Origin: Tritrichomonas foetus
Taxonomy: Eukaryota; Parabasalia; Tritrichomonadida; Tritrichomonadidae
NCBI GenBank assembly: GCA_001839685.1
Contig: MLAK01000883.1
Location: forward strand, 1-51,246
Reading direction: 5' to 3'
DNA: 51,246 nt
This document shows positions 29,255-38,490 of the stretch, piece after piece. Each line of letters begins with the position of its first letter. The first letter of the stretch is position 1. The notes beneath the pieces are model-generated. The model did not search any database, was not told where the DNA came from, and saw only the letters and a program-made list of their open reading frames with translations. Position numbers and translations under genes: made by a program.

Positions 29255-29540
29255 TTAATCTATCAGACAGTCATCCATTCCAAACAAAATTCGTGCAGCT
29301 TTGGGTACATTCCCTGCTGTTTCATTCAATACTTGTAATATGGTAAATTCGTCCTTGAACCCAAGCTCTTTTAAGGATTTTATCTGACTCGCAAACATTT
29401 CTCTAAGGGGCAGATAACTAGGTGGCAATTCAATTGCTGGTGAACCATCATCAAATGGCCAACGCATTGGAAGCGGTTCATCACAAGGTCTTTCTGCTTT
29501 TGTATAATCTAATAAAATTCGATAAAAATCATCGAATATA
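29255..29540 (-). pseudogene. C-terminal part of the interrupted ubiquitin-like/UBA gene
   Basis: The downstream exon-like remainder of the gene whose first part is at 31604-32399. It has no start codon of its own; upstream in frame is transposon end sequence. The segment starts IFDDFYRILLDY and ends with a UBA-like helix triplet 'IKSLKELGFKDEFTILQVLNETAGNVPKAARILFG', in which the LGF loop and the NVPKAARILF third helix match UBA domains. Removing the transposon and one TA restores one frame with the upstream part (about 359 residues in total). Confidence 0.85.
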
Positions 29541-29582
29541 CAGTCATTAATAAAAGTATGTCCCACTAATAAAAGTGTGTCC

Positions 29583-30027
29583 CACCTCTAAATAAATAGA
29601 CTTTTTTTACTTTTTAATTTCCTTATTTCTCCAATATATAAAGACTTTTTTATGATCGAATTTGTGCATACATGATTATTACCATCTCTACTATAAGTTG
29701 AAATGCTAATAAATCGAAAATAAAAATTCTTATTCAGATATCTAAAATCTGCAATATTTTATAAAATTCCTTGGATTTTCAAATTGCTACTGTCAAACAT
29801 CATAATTGTATAATTACTCAATAATTCTTATTTAATTTGCTCAATATATAGAATCCAATCAGATGTTCCTGATTATTTGTGTCATTCATTTCACTTCATT
29901 ATTTTTGTTTCATTTATATGACAAGAACAAATGAAAGAAACATAAACTAATATATCTCAAACACTTGTACATAGCAACTATTTCACATCAAAAAGAACAA
30001 AGATAGAATTAATAAATGAATTACTTT
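29583..30027. other. Non-coding part of the transposon
   Basis: About 445 bases between the left inverted end and the transposase stop. AT-rich, no frame or repeat of note. Confidence 0.6.
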
Positions 30028-31509
30028 TTATTTACTTATTTTTGGGATTTTTGGTTTGGGATGATATTTTATCCCTTTTGACTTCAGTGGCTTCTTTTTT
30101 TTTCTGATTTCTAGCCTCTTTTTCAGTTCTTCTTCAAAATACTGTTTGTTGATGAATCCAAATTGGGTTGTTCGAGTAAGGTTGGTTGAATTTTTTGAAT
30201 TTTCTGATTTAGTCAATATTTCTTGAATAGTACACGATTTGGTAAATTCATTTTCATCAATTATTGCAGTATATGGTTCATTGCTAGTATTAGGCTTTAT
30301 TCCAGCCTTTGAAAAAGCCTTTCTATTGGTATTTCCGGTGGTAGCCTGTTCGAAAGCTTGTATTAACTTGTTTATTTGGTCAGCTTGTGAATTTTTTATA
30401 AATTCAGTTCTGATTGTTTTTTTTCGTCTCTTCACAATCCCAAAAGTAACTAAATCCAACATTTGAAACAAACCTGTTGAGTTACTTGGGAAAGTAATTA
30501 GTTTAATCAAATTTTCACCAAGTAATTTTTTGATAGAATCTGTTGTATGTGATGAACAATTATCTGAAAACATAACAGCAGGACTATCAAGATTTCCAAT
30601 GCTTGTTCTTGACTCTTGAACATGTTTTAATACACTTAATTTCAACCATTCTATAATAAGATCTTCATTAACAAAGCCAGTTGATGAGCTTCGAAGCATT
30701 ACATCCTCATCTTTTCTTAATCCAGATGATATCACATCTGATTGAATTCTAGTTCGATGATCGATGATCATGGGCATAACAGTGTCACCACCTGCATTGA
30801 TGCACGCAACTAATGTTTGATTTTTTTGGTTCCGTTTGATTGAATAATGGATTGATTGTCCTTTCATATCAGCAGGGACAAGCACATCTTTTGATTTTGA
30901 TTCGTGTCGTTCTGAAGAACCCATTTCGTCAAAATTATATATTAGGTCCATATAAATTCCAGCAACTTCTGCTTTCAGTATATTAATATATTCATGAATA
31001 TTATCCGGACTTATTGATAAACGTGCACCATCTTGTGGTATTGCAGTTGCTGGAATCACTTCACTTTGATACCTTTTTAAGAAATTTGTCATCCAACCAT
31101 ATGACAAAGCAACTTGAAAGTTTTCAAGAATAAAATCAAGCACTTCACATTGAGACAATGGCGTTGATGCAATTGCATTAGATTTGATAAATTCGAGGAC
31201 TTGTTTTTCTTGAATGTCAGTTAGTGATTTTGGTCTTCCATCATTTTTGTGGCTTTTTCTTGCTTGCTCGAGACTTCGTGTCAAAATTCTCCTGGATATC
31301 CCGAAGAGTAACTGCACATTTTTTTTGGTTGTAATTATATCGTCAAATTCTGAAAAGATCTCATAAACTTTGGCAATTTGTGAATATCGATATTGACAGC
31401 TTGAAAGCTCTGAACTTCGTTTTAGTGAAATATAAAGGCGCTGTCCAAATAATGTTTGTGCACGGTTAATCAATTCTTCAAACAGAATCGGAGTGGCTGC
31501 TTTCTTCAT
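30028..31509 (-). CDS. pogo-like DDE transposase
   Basis: The frame begins at 31569 inside the inverted end, but the second ATG (31509, MKKAATPILFEELINRAQ) gives a natural start just inside the end repeat; 493 residues. An N-terminal helix-turn-helix region (about 60-160, 'GRPKSLTDIQEKQVLEFIKSNA', 'GWMTNFLKRYQSE') resembles CENP-B/pogo DNA binding. The DDE catalytic core follows: YNFDEMGSS with Asp194, VMFSDNCSSHTTDSIKKLL with Asp316, and FPSNSTGLFQMLDLVTFGIVKRR with Asp352, i.e. 35 residues between the last two acids. These three phrases are the classic pogo/Tigger blocks (DETG, DGHxSH, LQPLDVGxFGPLK). The C-terminus is strongly basic. All three catalytic acids are present and no stop interrupts the frame, so the enzyme may be active. 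Confidence 0.9.
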   Translation of the reverse strand: MKKAATPILFEELINRAQTLFGQRLYISLKRSSELSSCQYRYSQIAKVYEIFSEFDDIITTKKNVQLLFGISRRILTRSLEQARKSHKNDGRPKSLTDIQEKQVLEFIKSNAIASTPLSQCEVLDFILENFQVALSYGWMTNFLKRYQSEVIPATAIPQDGARLSISPDNIHEYINILKAEVAGIYMDLIYNFDEMGSSERHESKSKDVLVPADMKGQSIHYSIKRNQKNQTLVACINAGGDTVMPMIIDHRTRIQSDVISSGLRKDEDVMLRSSSTGFVNEDLIIEWLKLSVLKHVQESRTSIGNLDSPAVMFSDNCSSHTTDSIKKLLGENLIKLITFPSNSTGLFQMLDLVTFGIVKRRKKTIRTEFIKNSQADQINKLIQAFEQATTGNTNRKAFSKAGIKPNTSNEPYTAIIDENEFTKSCTIQEILTKSENSKNSTNLTRTTQFGFINKQYFEEELKKRLEIRKKKKPLKSKGIKYHPKPKIPKISK

Positions 31510-31603
31510 TGAGAAAATCTGGAAATAAAAATGAAAAAATCTAAACGTACGAAAAAAGCCAGGACACACTTTTATTAGTGGGACATACTTTTATTAATGA
31601 CTG

Positions 31604-32399
31604 TATAATCATCATCTTCATTGTCTGAAATCATGGTTTCTTGTAATGAATTTATTCCTTCTGGATATGCCTCGTATTGCATCAATGCTAAATCGTTCAA
31701 CCTGGCGATAATCTCATAATTTGTGACTGGTGTAGCTGCAACAGATTCCAAAACTCGAAGTGCTTCATCTATTAATTTATGTGCATTACGATCAATGCGT
31801 GCGTAAGATTGTAAAACTGGATTTTCAATCAATTCACTAATTTCTGACATTAAAACAGCACGATTTTGATTTGGATTAGAAACTAAAGATGATACTAATT
31901 GATATAACTGGTTTAATAACATTGATGGTCGTACTTTTCGATTTATATCACTTTTCATTGACGCTACATAAATTAAACTTCCGTTTGTAATATTGTAAAA
32001 GTTAAGGGTCATTTCGTCAACCAAAACTTTTCCGGAAAAAATAAGTTTGAGATGTTCAAGTTGAAGGCCAGTTTTATCAGCAATATTTGTCCTTAATTCA
32101 CCAACGATCATTTCCCCATCAATTTTGGTTAGATATTCTTTAAATCCTCCTCCAACAATTGTGATATAACTTTTTGGTTTTTGGCGAAAATAGATTCTAA
32201 GTTTACATCCATCTTTTATACCGGATTTTGCCAAAGTTTCTGCGTTGTCTAATATTTTTCCGGAAAAAATGAGATGGAAATTCAAATCGTCAAATAAGTA
32301 GTGCTTTTGAAGTTGCTGCTTGAAGGAAATAACGGTCTGATCAAAATATGTATCAATTTCATCTTCTGTGTTGGAGAACAAAACTCTTATCTTTATCAT
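31604..32399 (-). pseudogene. N-terminal part of a ubiquitin-like/UBA protein gene cut by the transposon
   Basis: ATG 32399. There are two ubiquitin-like domains in tandem: residues 1-75 ('MIKIRVLFSNTEDEI', 'LIFSGKILDNAETLAKSGIKDGCKLRIYF') and about 78-148 ('YITIVGGGF', 'LKLIFSGKVLVDEMTLNFYNITNGSLIYV'). A helical segment follows and then the acidic DNEDDDY, where host sequence ends; the frame runs 9 more codons into the transposon end and stops. With the second part at 29255-29540 it forms UbL-UbL-helical-UBA, the general plan of ubiquilin/Dsk2/Rad23 shuttle proteins that carry ubiquitylated cargo to the proteasome. A doubled UbL is unusual in that family. At this locus the protein would be truncated before its UBA. 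Confidence 0.9.
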
Positions 32400-32823
32400 A
32401 AATATTCCTAAATTTTGGCCATAAGAAAACGTTCACTAATTCAAATAATAATATTTACTTATTACATTGAAAATATGGTGAATTGATTTGTAATTAAATA
32501 GTTTATTTCATTTTCTGAGAAAATCTCATAATGTTACATTTAAAAAGTTATGATTATTCCAAGAAATTTGTGATAAATTGGATTTATTCTTAGAAAATAT
32601 TGAAGATAATTTATATGTACAAATTATATTCTGAATTTTTTCTATGAATCCTTAAGAAAATTTCTAAATCACATTTCTAAACAGTATTCAAATGTATTAA
32701 AATTGACGATAAAAACCCCTTCAAATTTATTTCAATTTTTTATGATACTGGAAATAATGGGACTTTTTGAAATATAAGTGATGTACCAATACAACTTTTT
32801 GAAATCCAAGAATAGCGATGATT
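32400..32823. other. Intergenic, nothing seen
   Basis: AT-rich upstream region of the interrupted ubiquitin-like gene; no recognised motif. Confidence 0.4.
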
Positions 32824-33847
32824 CAGATGTATACAAACTAACTAGATCTAGATGTAGAAGACTATTGAGAGATCTAAATGAATAATTGTTGATATTATTG
32901 TCATCTAAAAATTATTTAATTGTAATCCTATTAATAATATATAAATATTATAATTTAAAAATCAAGATACAGAGAAAACCAAATCCAAAAAAAAATTGTG
33001 AGAAAAAAATAAACCCCACAGAAATTTCTGAGAATTATTGAGATAAAAAGGGATTTTATAGCATTAATATCTNACAAAAATGAAGTATAAAAAAAATATT
33101 AATAATTTTGATATAAATAAAAAAAATTTAGGCATCAATGAGAAGATTACGAATGTTTTGCCATCTAAATGGCGAGTCATCAGAAAATTCACTTGGCATC
33201 GAGTCTGGAAAAAAACATATTGGATTCCATTTTTCTTGATTTGGTCTTTCAATCGTTGTATCTGTATCCCTGCTTGAGAATGTGCTGTTGAGGACTGCCA
33301 GTCTATTTTCTTCATATACTAAAATTTTATGACAGAAAAGATTTCAATACATTCATATTTGTCAAATGGAAATTGAATTAATTCAACATCACTGAGTTAA
33401 AACTATCAAAATTTTCGCGATTTTTAATTAAAAATCGATAGAAGAAGTGTAAATAGAATTATGGGAAGCAGTATTATAATCTTTGTGATTCTTGGAAAAA
33501 AAGCTTCTCACAATTTTTTTTTAGGCTTCCTCCAAAATCGCTCTTTTTTCGGTTTAATTGTTGCAAAATTTCAAAACTATGAATAAATATGGCTCATAAC
33601 TATAAAAAATAGATTTAACAATTGACTGAAAGCTGTTCACCCGAAAACTGAAACAATAGCTTCTTCAGAATCATTTTCGAAATATTTTTGAATTCGGCCA
33701 TTTGCGAAGTTTGCGATAAGGGAAATTTTCGTCATTCTTTTAGCTATTTGGGTTTTGATTTTTGACTGATGGNATTAAGTAATACTGATGATAAGNATCA
33801 NTTNANTGATTTCGTACGTTAAGACTATTTGGTTTGTATACATCTGA
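32824..33847. repeat. Dispersed repeat, copy 2, with inverted ends
   Basis: The left end tcagatgtatacaaac (32824-32839) recurs exactly inverted at 33832-33847, bounding about 1 kb. The first ~410 bases (32826-33234) match 11944-12439 almost exactly, lacking ~77 bases at 33073 where a single n marks the join. The minus strand at 33064-33315 reads a coding-like phrase (MKKIDWQSSTAHSQAG ... QTRCQVNFLMTRHLDGK) continuing through the shared block. The right end (33773-33806) has several isolated n. This fits a non-autonomous or decayed DNA transposon of unknown class. Confidence 0.65.
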
Positions 33848-34764
33848 TGATTCAATATCAAATGTATTCAAATCAGATTTTTTTATTGTAATTTTGGTTA
33901 TTTGATGAAACAGCAATAAATTGTTTTTACCGAATAAAGGATTTATAAATTTACAAATGAACGGATATAAAGTAAAATTAGATTTCAAAACTATACATGA
34001 CGAATGAAATGGTCATATCGATGACATTTTCTGATAATAAAGACAAAGATTTTACACAATGCAAAATTGAGGAGACGAACAATACACAATGTCATTGTTC
34101 AGATTATTCAGGTCAAATTATTGGCCTACAAACAGTTTCTCATGTGACTGTTTTAAGTACTTTGGCCATTTAAAACCACAAAATCCAGATGAAATTTTCA
34201 CCTAAGAGTTCGATTATTTCACCTTCATCGTTGATGTACTCCTCAAGGACAAAAGATATTTTGCTGATGAAATTATATACTAAACTCTTATAGCTACATA
34301 TAAAATTCTTTCACAAAAGTGGTATTAAAGCATGGCCAATTCCCATTACAAAATATTATTTCTCTCTTCACATTTGAATCCCTTAATAATGATCAGTAAT
34401 ATAGTTGTTAATAACACTAACTTTAATAAATGTTCAGTATCTTCTTTTTCTCAAATAAAGTGAAAACACAGGAAAACAAAAACGAAATCTGATCAAGTCG
34501 TCAAGATTCCGAAATGTGTTTTTTGTCGAAAATTATTCAAATTTTGATTTCACGTAAAAATATTCTGAAATTATTGATCGTTATACTTTTGAATATTATT
34601 TTGATCGTTTTACCTTTAAAGATGATAACGATAATATTCGATATAATATTGTTGTAAACTGTACCAAACTTTTACAATACTTTACATTCATATTTTCTCT
34701 CAATAAAAACTGTCATCTGTTAAAATTTCACAAATAATTGAAATGATTTATATATCTAAATTCC
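33848..34764. other. Intergenic; possible coding remnant at 34100-34280
   Basis: AT-rich. On the plus strand, in one frame broken by a stop, the phrases PQNPDEIF and FDYFTFIVDVLLKDKRYFADE look helical and protein-like, but I cannot name a family. Confidence 0.3.
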
Positions 34765-37700
34765 ATGACTGAGCTTACTCCACAGACAATCGTTAGCAAT
34801 CTTATTTCTCGAGGGAATGATTTAATTACACTTGCTCGACAAGCGTATATTTTCCGAGCATCTGTGGCCTATCTTGCCCAGCACATTCACTCATTTCTCA
34901 TCGCCTTGAAGCCGCTTGCACAAAATATTCGAACGGACAATCAAATTCAAGCTCTTCGTCAAGTTCAAGAACTTTTTGAATCATACGGAAATGTTTTACC
35001 GCATTTATCAGAATCAAAATGGATTCAGCCAGCTCTGAACTGGCCAGCAACTTATGTGCATGAATACATTGCAGGATTTAGAAAGAGTTTGATTAAGTTG
35101 GCGCCAATCCTTGAACTTGATCCAGATTCAGTAATCAAATATGATGAACAACAAGATAAAGTCAATAAGCTTACTGATCTCACATTATTGAAGGATTCTG
35201 TTAATAATTTAATGACACAAATCAACACATCTGATGCTGTTGGTGTTCAACAGCAGATTGAAACTAAGCTGAGGGAAATTATTAAACAACTTCCAAGTGA
35301 ACATGGAAAGAAGAGAGGTAGTGCAAATAATCGACAACCATCTTGCGATTCAATTCCATTCCAAATTCAAAAAAGAGTCGAACAATTATTGTCACAATTT
35401 AAAGCAATAAATATTGAAAATGAAGACTTGAAGTTGAGTGGACAAATCGGGGCTGGCGGTTTTGGTACTGTTTTTAAAGCAACTCGTCTCACTACTGCAG
35501 AAATTGTTGCTGTTAAAGAATTAAGATCAGACCGATTAACAGTTGGATCGTGGGCTTCGCTTTATGCTGAAGTGGAAACAATGGCTTCGGTAAGACATCA
35601 ATTTGTTCTTGAGCTTGTTGGTGCACATATTACTGAACCATATCGAATTATTACTCGTTTTTGTCCAGGAAAATCCCTTTTTGACCGTTTGCATCGATGC
35701 AATAAACAAACACCACCATTATCAACAACTAGATTAACAGTTATTGCGTATGAAGTTGCAGTTGGTATGGAGCATTTACATTCAATGAATATTGTTCATC
35801 GTGATCTTAAAACACTGAATATTTTACTTGATGAAGAAGGAGATGGTTGTGTTGCGGACTTTGGACTTTCTGGAATGATGAAAGACAATCAGGAGCTTTG
35901 TGGTGGTGTCGGAACACCACATTATACTGCACCTGAAGTGCTTTCACACACAAGGTATGGACCAAAAGTTGATTCTTTCTCTTACGGTGTTGTTTTGTGG
36001 GAAATGTTGATGAGAAAAGTGCCGTATGGAGACATGTCGCATATGGCCATTTATGAACATGTCGTAACACGTGGATGGCGTCTTGGAATGCCAAATGATA
36101 CACCAGAAGGTCTGAAAAAGATGATTACTCGATGTTGGTCAAAGAATCCAAATGATCGGCCTGATTTCACCGAAATTGTAAATTTATTTGAATCTGGTGA
36201 AGTTTATTTCCCGAATTGTGATAAAATAGATTTCCAAAAAATTAAAGCAACAAAAAGATGTCCTCCACTTGACCTTGAATATGCTCTTCCTGTTTTAAGA
36301 AATCCCGAAAATGAGCATTTTGCAAGTGTTTCTTATTTCATTGTCTCTAAAATTGATGATAAAATTAGAGAAAAACTCCGTGATGAAAAAATCATTGATG
36401 GTTTAACATCTGCAACTCACAACATTGATACTGTTTTACTGTTAGCATCAGTTTTGTTGGATGAATCAGAATTCCCACCATTCCTGAAAAATGGTGGTCT
36501 TAAAATGTTTAAGGAATGTGTTTCTGAAAGAAGAGGAAATATGATTTCTGCTGCTGTTCGTTTTGGTTTGAAAGTGCCAACCAGTTTATTGCCAAAGCTG
36601 AAACAATTCTTAGAAGAATTGATCTCATTCATGAGTGCAAACTCCTGCTTAACCAATCATCATATTATTCAATTTTTAACACGTTATTCAGATGAAGATA
36701 AAATTCCATTCAAGAAAGAAATTGCAGCAGCTTTACTTGATATTGCTGAAAAAATCGACGATCAGGAAACATTTGATGCAATTGTTGATCTGTTACCAAT
36801 GTGTAAAGATGTTTATAATGTTGAACAAATGAGATCTTTCTATCCTTTAATTAGTGGCTCATTTATTGTTCCAAACAATTTCATTAAAGCTTTAATCAAT
36901 GTCGATGATGCGGAAAGAAGACCCGAATTAATCTTTGCAATCTTAAAAGCAACTGCTTCATCTGATGTAACAAGTGAATTCATTGAATTCCTCAATAAAT
37001 GCGGCGATGATGTTTTGGATCGAGTTTGGCGTTTTCCTGATATTTTCAAGACAATGCATGATTTAATACAGAAAGGTGATGTTGTTGCACCTCTTTTCCT
37101 TTTATTCTGTATTGCACCTATTCATGATGCAGCTTTATCTTTAGCAGATTCACAACTTCTTGCTTCATTAATTCAAATGAAAGGTTATCAAACACAACGT
37201 CTTCAAATATTTACTGTTTTATGCAAATTTGAAGATTTCTGCACAAAACTAAAAGATATTGATGGTGTTCTTCATTTATTAGTTTCATCGCTTGGTGAAA
37301 AACAACATGTAAATTTCGCTGTTAGATTAATTGGTGCTCTTTCAAGTCATAGTATGGGTTGTCAAATATTAAATGATAATGGTGTTCTTGAATTATTCAC
37401 ACAACTCTTCCTAAGTTCATCATGTGGTGATACAGCAACAACACAGACAATTTTAAGAAATGTCGCTAAAAATGGTTGTGATATTCCACAAGTTAGCTTA
37501 ATTGTTTCTTGTTTAATGCAAGATATGATGTATGATAATTCAAAGAAATGCGAAATTCTTGATACTTTGGTTGCTCTTGTCGAAACTGTACCTGGGAGTG
37601 TTCAAGAACACGATCTTCAAAGAATTGTTATGCAGCAATTATCCACAGACAAGCCACTTTTAATTTTATTGTCACTGAAATTGTTTTCAGCATGTGAAGT

Positions 37701-37977
37701 TGGTGTTCTTAGAAATATTTACACCCAACTTTTAACATCTGTTCATAATCTGTTAAATAGACCACAAATGCTTTATCCAGAAATCATTGAAGCTGCTCTA
37801 GATGTAATTTGTAAGCTTTCTAGACAATATGATTTAACTGACTTTTTAAATAAAACTGAAATGGTCAGATTCGTTCAAGAAGTTATCACGCTTTTACCAT
37901 CAAATGATACAAGAGCAGTATCTTTTGAATCAATATCACAAAGCTTGATGCAGAAAATAACAGAAATTAATGCATAA
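34765..37977 (+). CDS. TKL-type protein kinase with helical N-terminus and armadillo/HEAT-like C-terminus
   Basis: 1070 residues. Residues 1-215 are helical without a named domain. The kinase domain spans about 222-490: glycine loop GAGGFGTVFKA (229-239), VAVKEL with Lys251, HRDLKTLNILL (345-355), ADFGLS (364-369), activation-loop GVGTPHYTAPEVL and WSKNPNDRPDFTEI. All catalytic residues (Lys251, Asp347, Asn352, Asp365) are present, and HRDLKTLN with GTPHYTAPE is the tyrosine-kinase-like (TKL) Ser/Thr pattern. The remaining ~570 residues are repeated helices (e.g. 'LASLIQMKGYQTQRLQIFTVLCKF', 'GALSSHSMGCQILNDNGVLELF') like armadillo repeats. This N-helical/TKL/ARM layout is abundant in trichomonads. 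The substrate is unknown; the likely role is cytosolic signalling. Confidence 0.88.
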   Translation: MTELTPQTIVSNLISRGNDLITLARQAYIFRASVAYLAQHIHSFLIALKPLAQNIRTDNQIQALRQVQELFESYGNVLPHLSESKWIQPALNWPATYVHEYIAGFRKSLIKLAPILELDPDSVIKYDEQQDKVNKLTDLTLLKDSVNNLMTQINTSDAVGVQQQIETKLREIIKQLPSEHGKKRGSANNRQPSCDSIPFQIQKRVEQLLSQFKAINIENEDLKLSGQIGAGGFGTVFKATRLTTAEIVAVKELRSDRLTVGSWASLYAEVETMASVRHQFVLELVGAHITEPYRIITRFCPGKSLFDRLHRCNKQTPPLSTTRLTVIAYEVAVGMEHLHSMNIVHRDLKTLNILLDEEGDGCVADFGLSGMMKDNQELCGGVGTPHYTAPEVLSHTRYGPKVDSFSYGVVLWEMLMRKVPYGDMSHMAIYEHVVTRGWRLGMPNDTPEGLKKMITRCWSKNPNDRPDFTEIVNLFESGEVYFPNCDKIDFQKIKATKRCPPLDLEYALPVLRNPENEHFASVSYFIVSKIDDKIREKLRDEKIIDGLTSATHNIDTVLLLASVLLDESEFPPFLKNGGLKMFKECVSERRGNMISAAVRFGLKVPTSLLPKLKQFLEELISFMSANSCLTNHHIIQFLTRYSDEDKIPFKKEIAAALLDIAEKIDDQETFDAIVDLLPMCKDVYNVEQMRSFYPLISGSFIVPNNFIKALINVDDAERRPELIFAILKATASSDVTSEFIEFLNKCGDDVLDRVWRFPDIFKTMHDLIQKGDVVAPLFLLFCIAPIHDAALSLADSQLLASLIQMKGYQTQRLQIFTVLCKFEDFCTKLKDIDGVLHLLVSSLGEKQHVNFAVRLIGALSSHSMGCQILNDNGVLELFTQLFLSSSCGDTATTQTILRNVAKNGCDIPQVSLIVSCLMQDMMYDNSKKCEILDTLVALVETVPGSVQEHDLQRIVMQQLSTDKPLLILLSLKLFSACEVGVLRNIYTQLLTSVHNLLNRPQMLYPEIIEAALDVICKLSRQYDLTDFLNKTEMVRFVQEVITLLPSNDTRAVSFESISQSLMQKITEINA

Positions 37978-38490
37978 CAATTTGCTTGCAAACGCATTTC
38001 AAATATTCAAATGTAGTATTGAATCGATGATTATGTATTTAAAATTATATGTTATTATAAGATAATTATTATATTCGCGATTTTTATTTAAAAAGGCTTT
38101 TATTCATTTTCTATCTTTCTTATTTTTTCTTATATCGATAATCTTATTATGTCTCTAATTTTTAAATGAGAGTATTATGTTTGTTTATTAAACATATTGA
38201 TATTTTATATTTTGGGGAAACACCAATTGTGCCATTACTGGATTCACTGATTGTTTATTGTGTAATTTAAATTTGGTTGAATGCGGAAGAAAAAAAAAAA
38301 TACTTCCTAAGAAGAAGATGACAGTAACTTTTATTAAACTTTAAAATCTAGAAAAGAATAGAGATCTCGATTTATGCATTTATTTAAAACTACATTTTAA
38401 ATTTAATTAACAGCGACAACAAATCATTGCTTTCTTTTTCAATTCACAGATACTCATATATTCTTTACGTTATAGATATATATTTGTATT
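37978..38490. other. Intergenic, nothing seen
   Basis: AT-rich spacer between the convergent kinase and Sec24-like genes. Confidence 0.45.

Larger units (their letters stand above)
29541..31603 (-). mobile_element. pogo-type (Tc1/mariner superfamily) DNA transposon, complete
   Basis: 2063 bases. The ends are perfect 42-base inverted repeats (29541-29582 and 31562-31603) beginning CAGTCATT, flanked by TA at 29539-29540 and 31604-31605, the expected target duplication. Within the left end a 19-base motif (taataaaagtatgtcccac) occurs twice in a row (29548-29566, 29567-29585) with one difference, a likely double transposase site. The element carries one intact transposase frame in the same orientation as the gene it interrupts. 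Identical ends and an open frame suggest a recent insertion. Confidence 0.95.
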
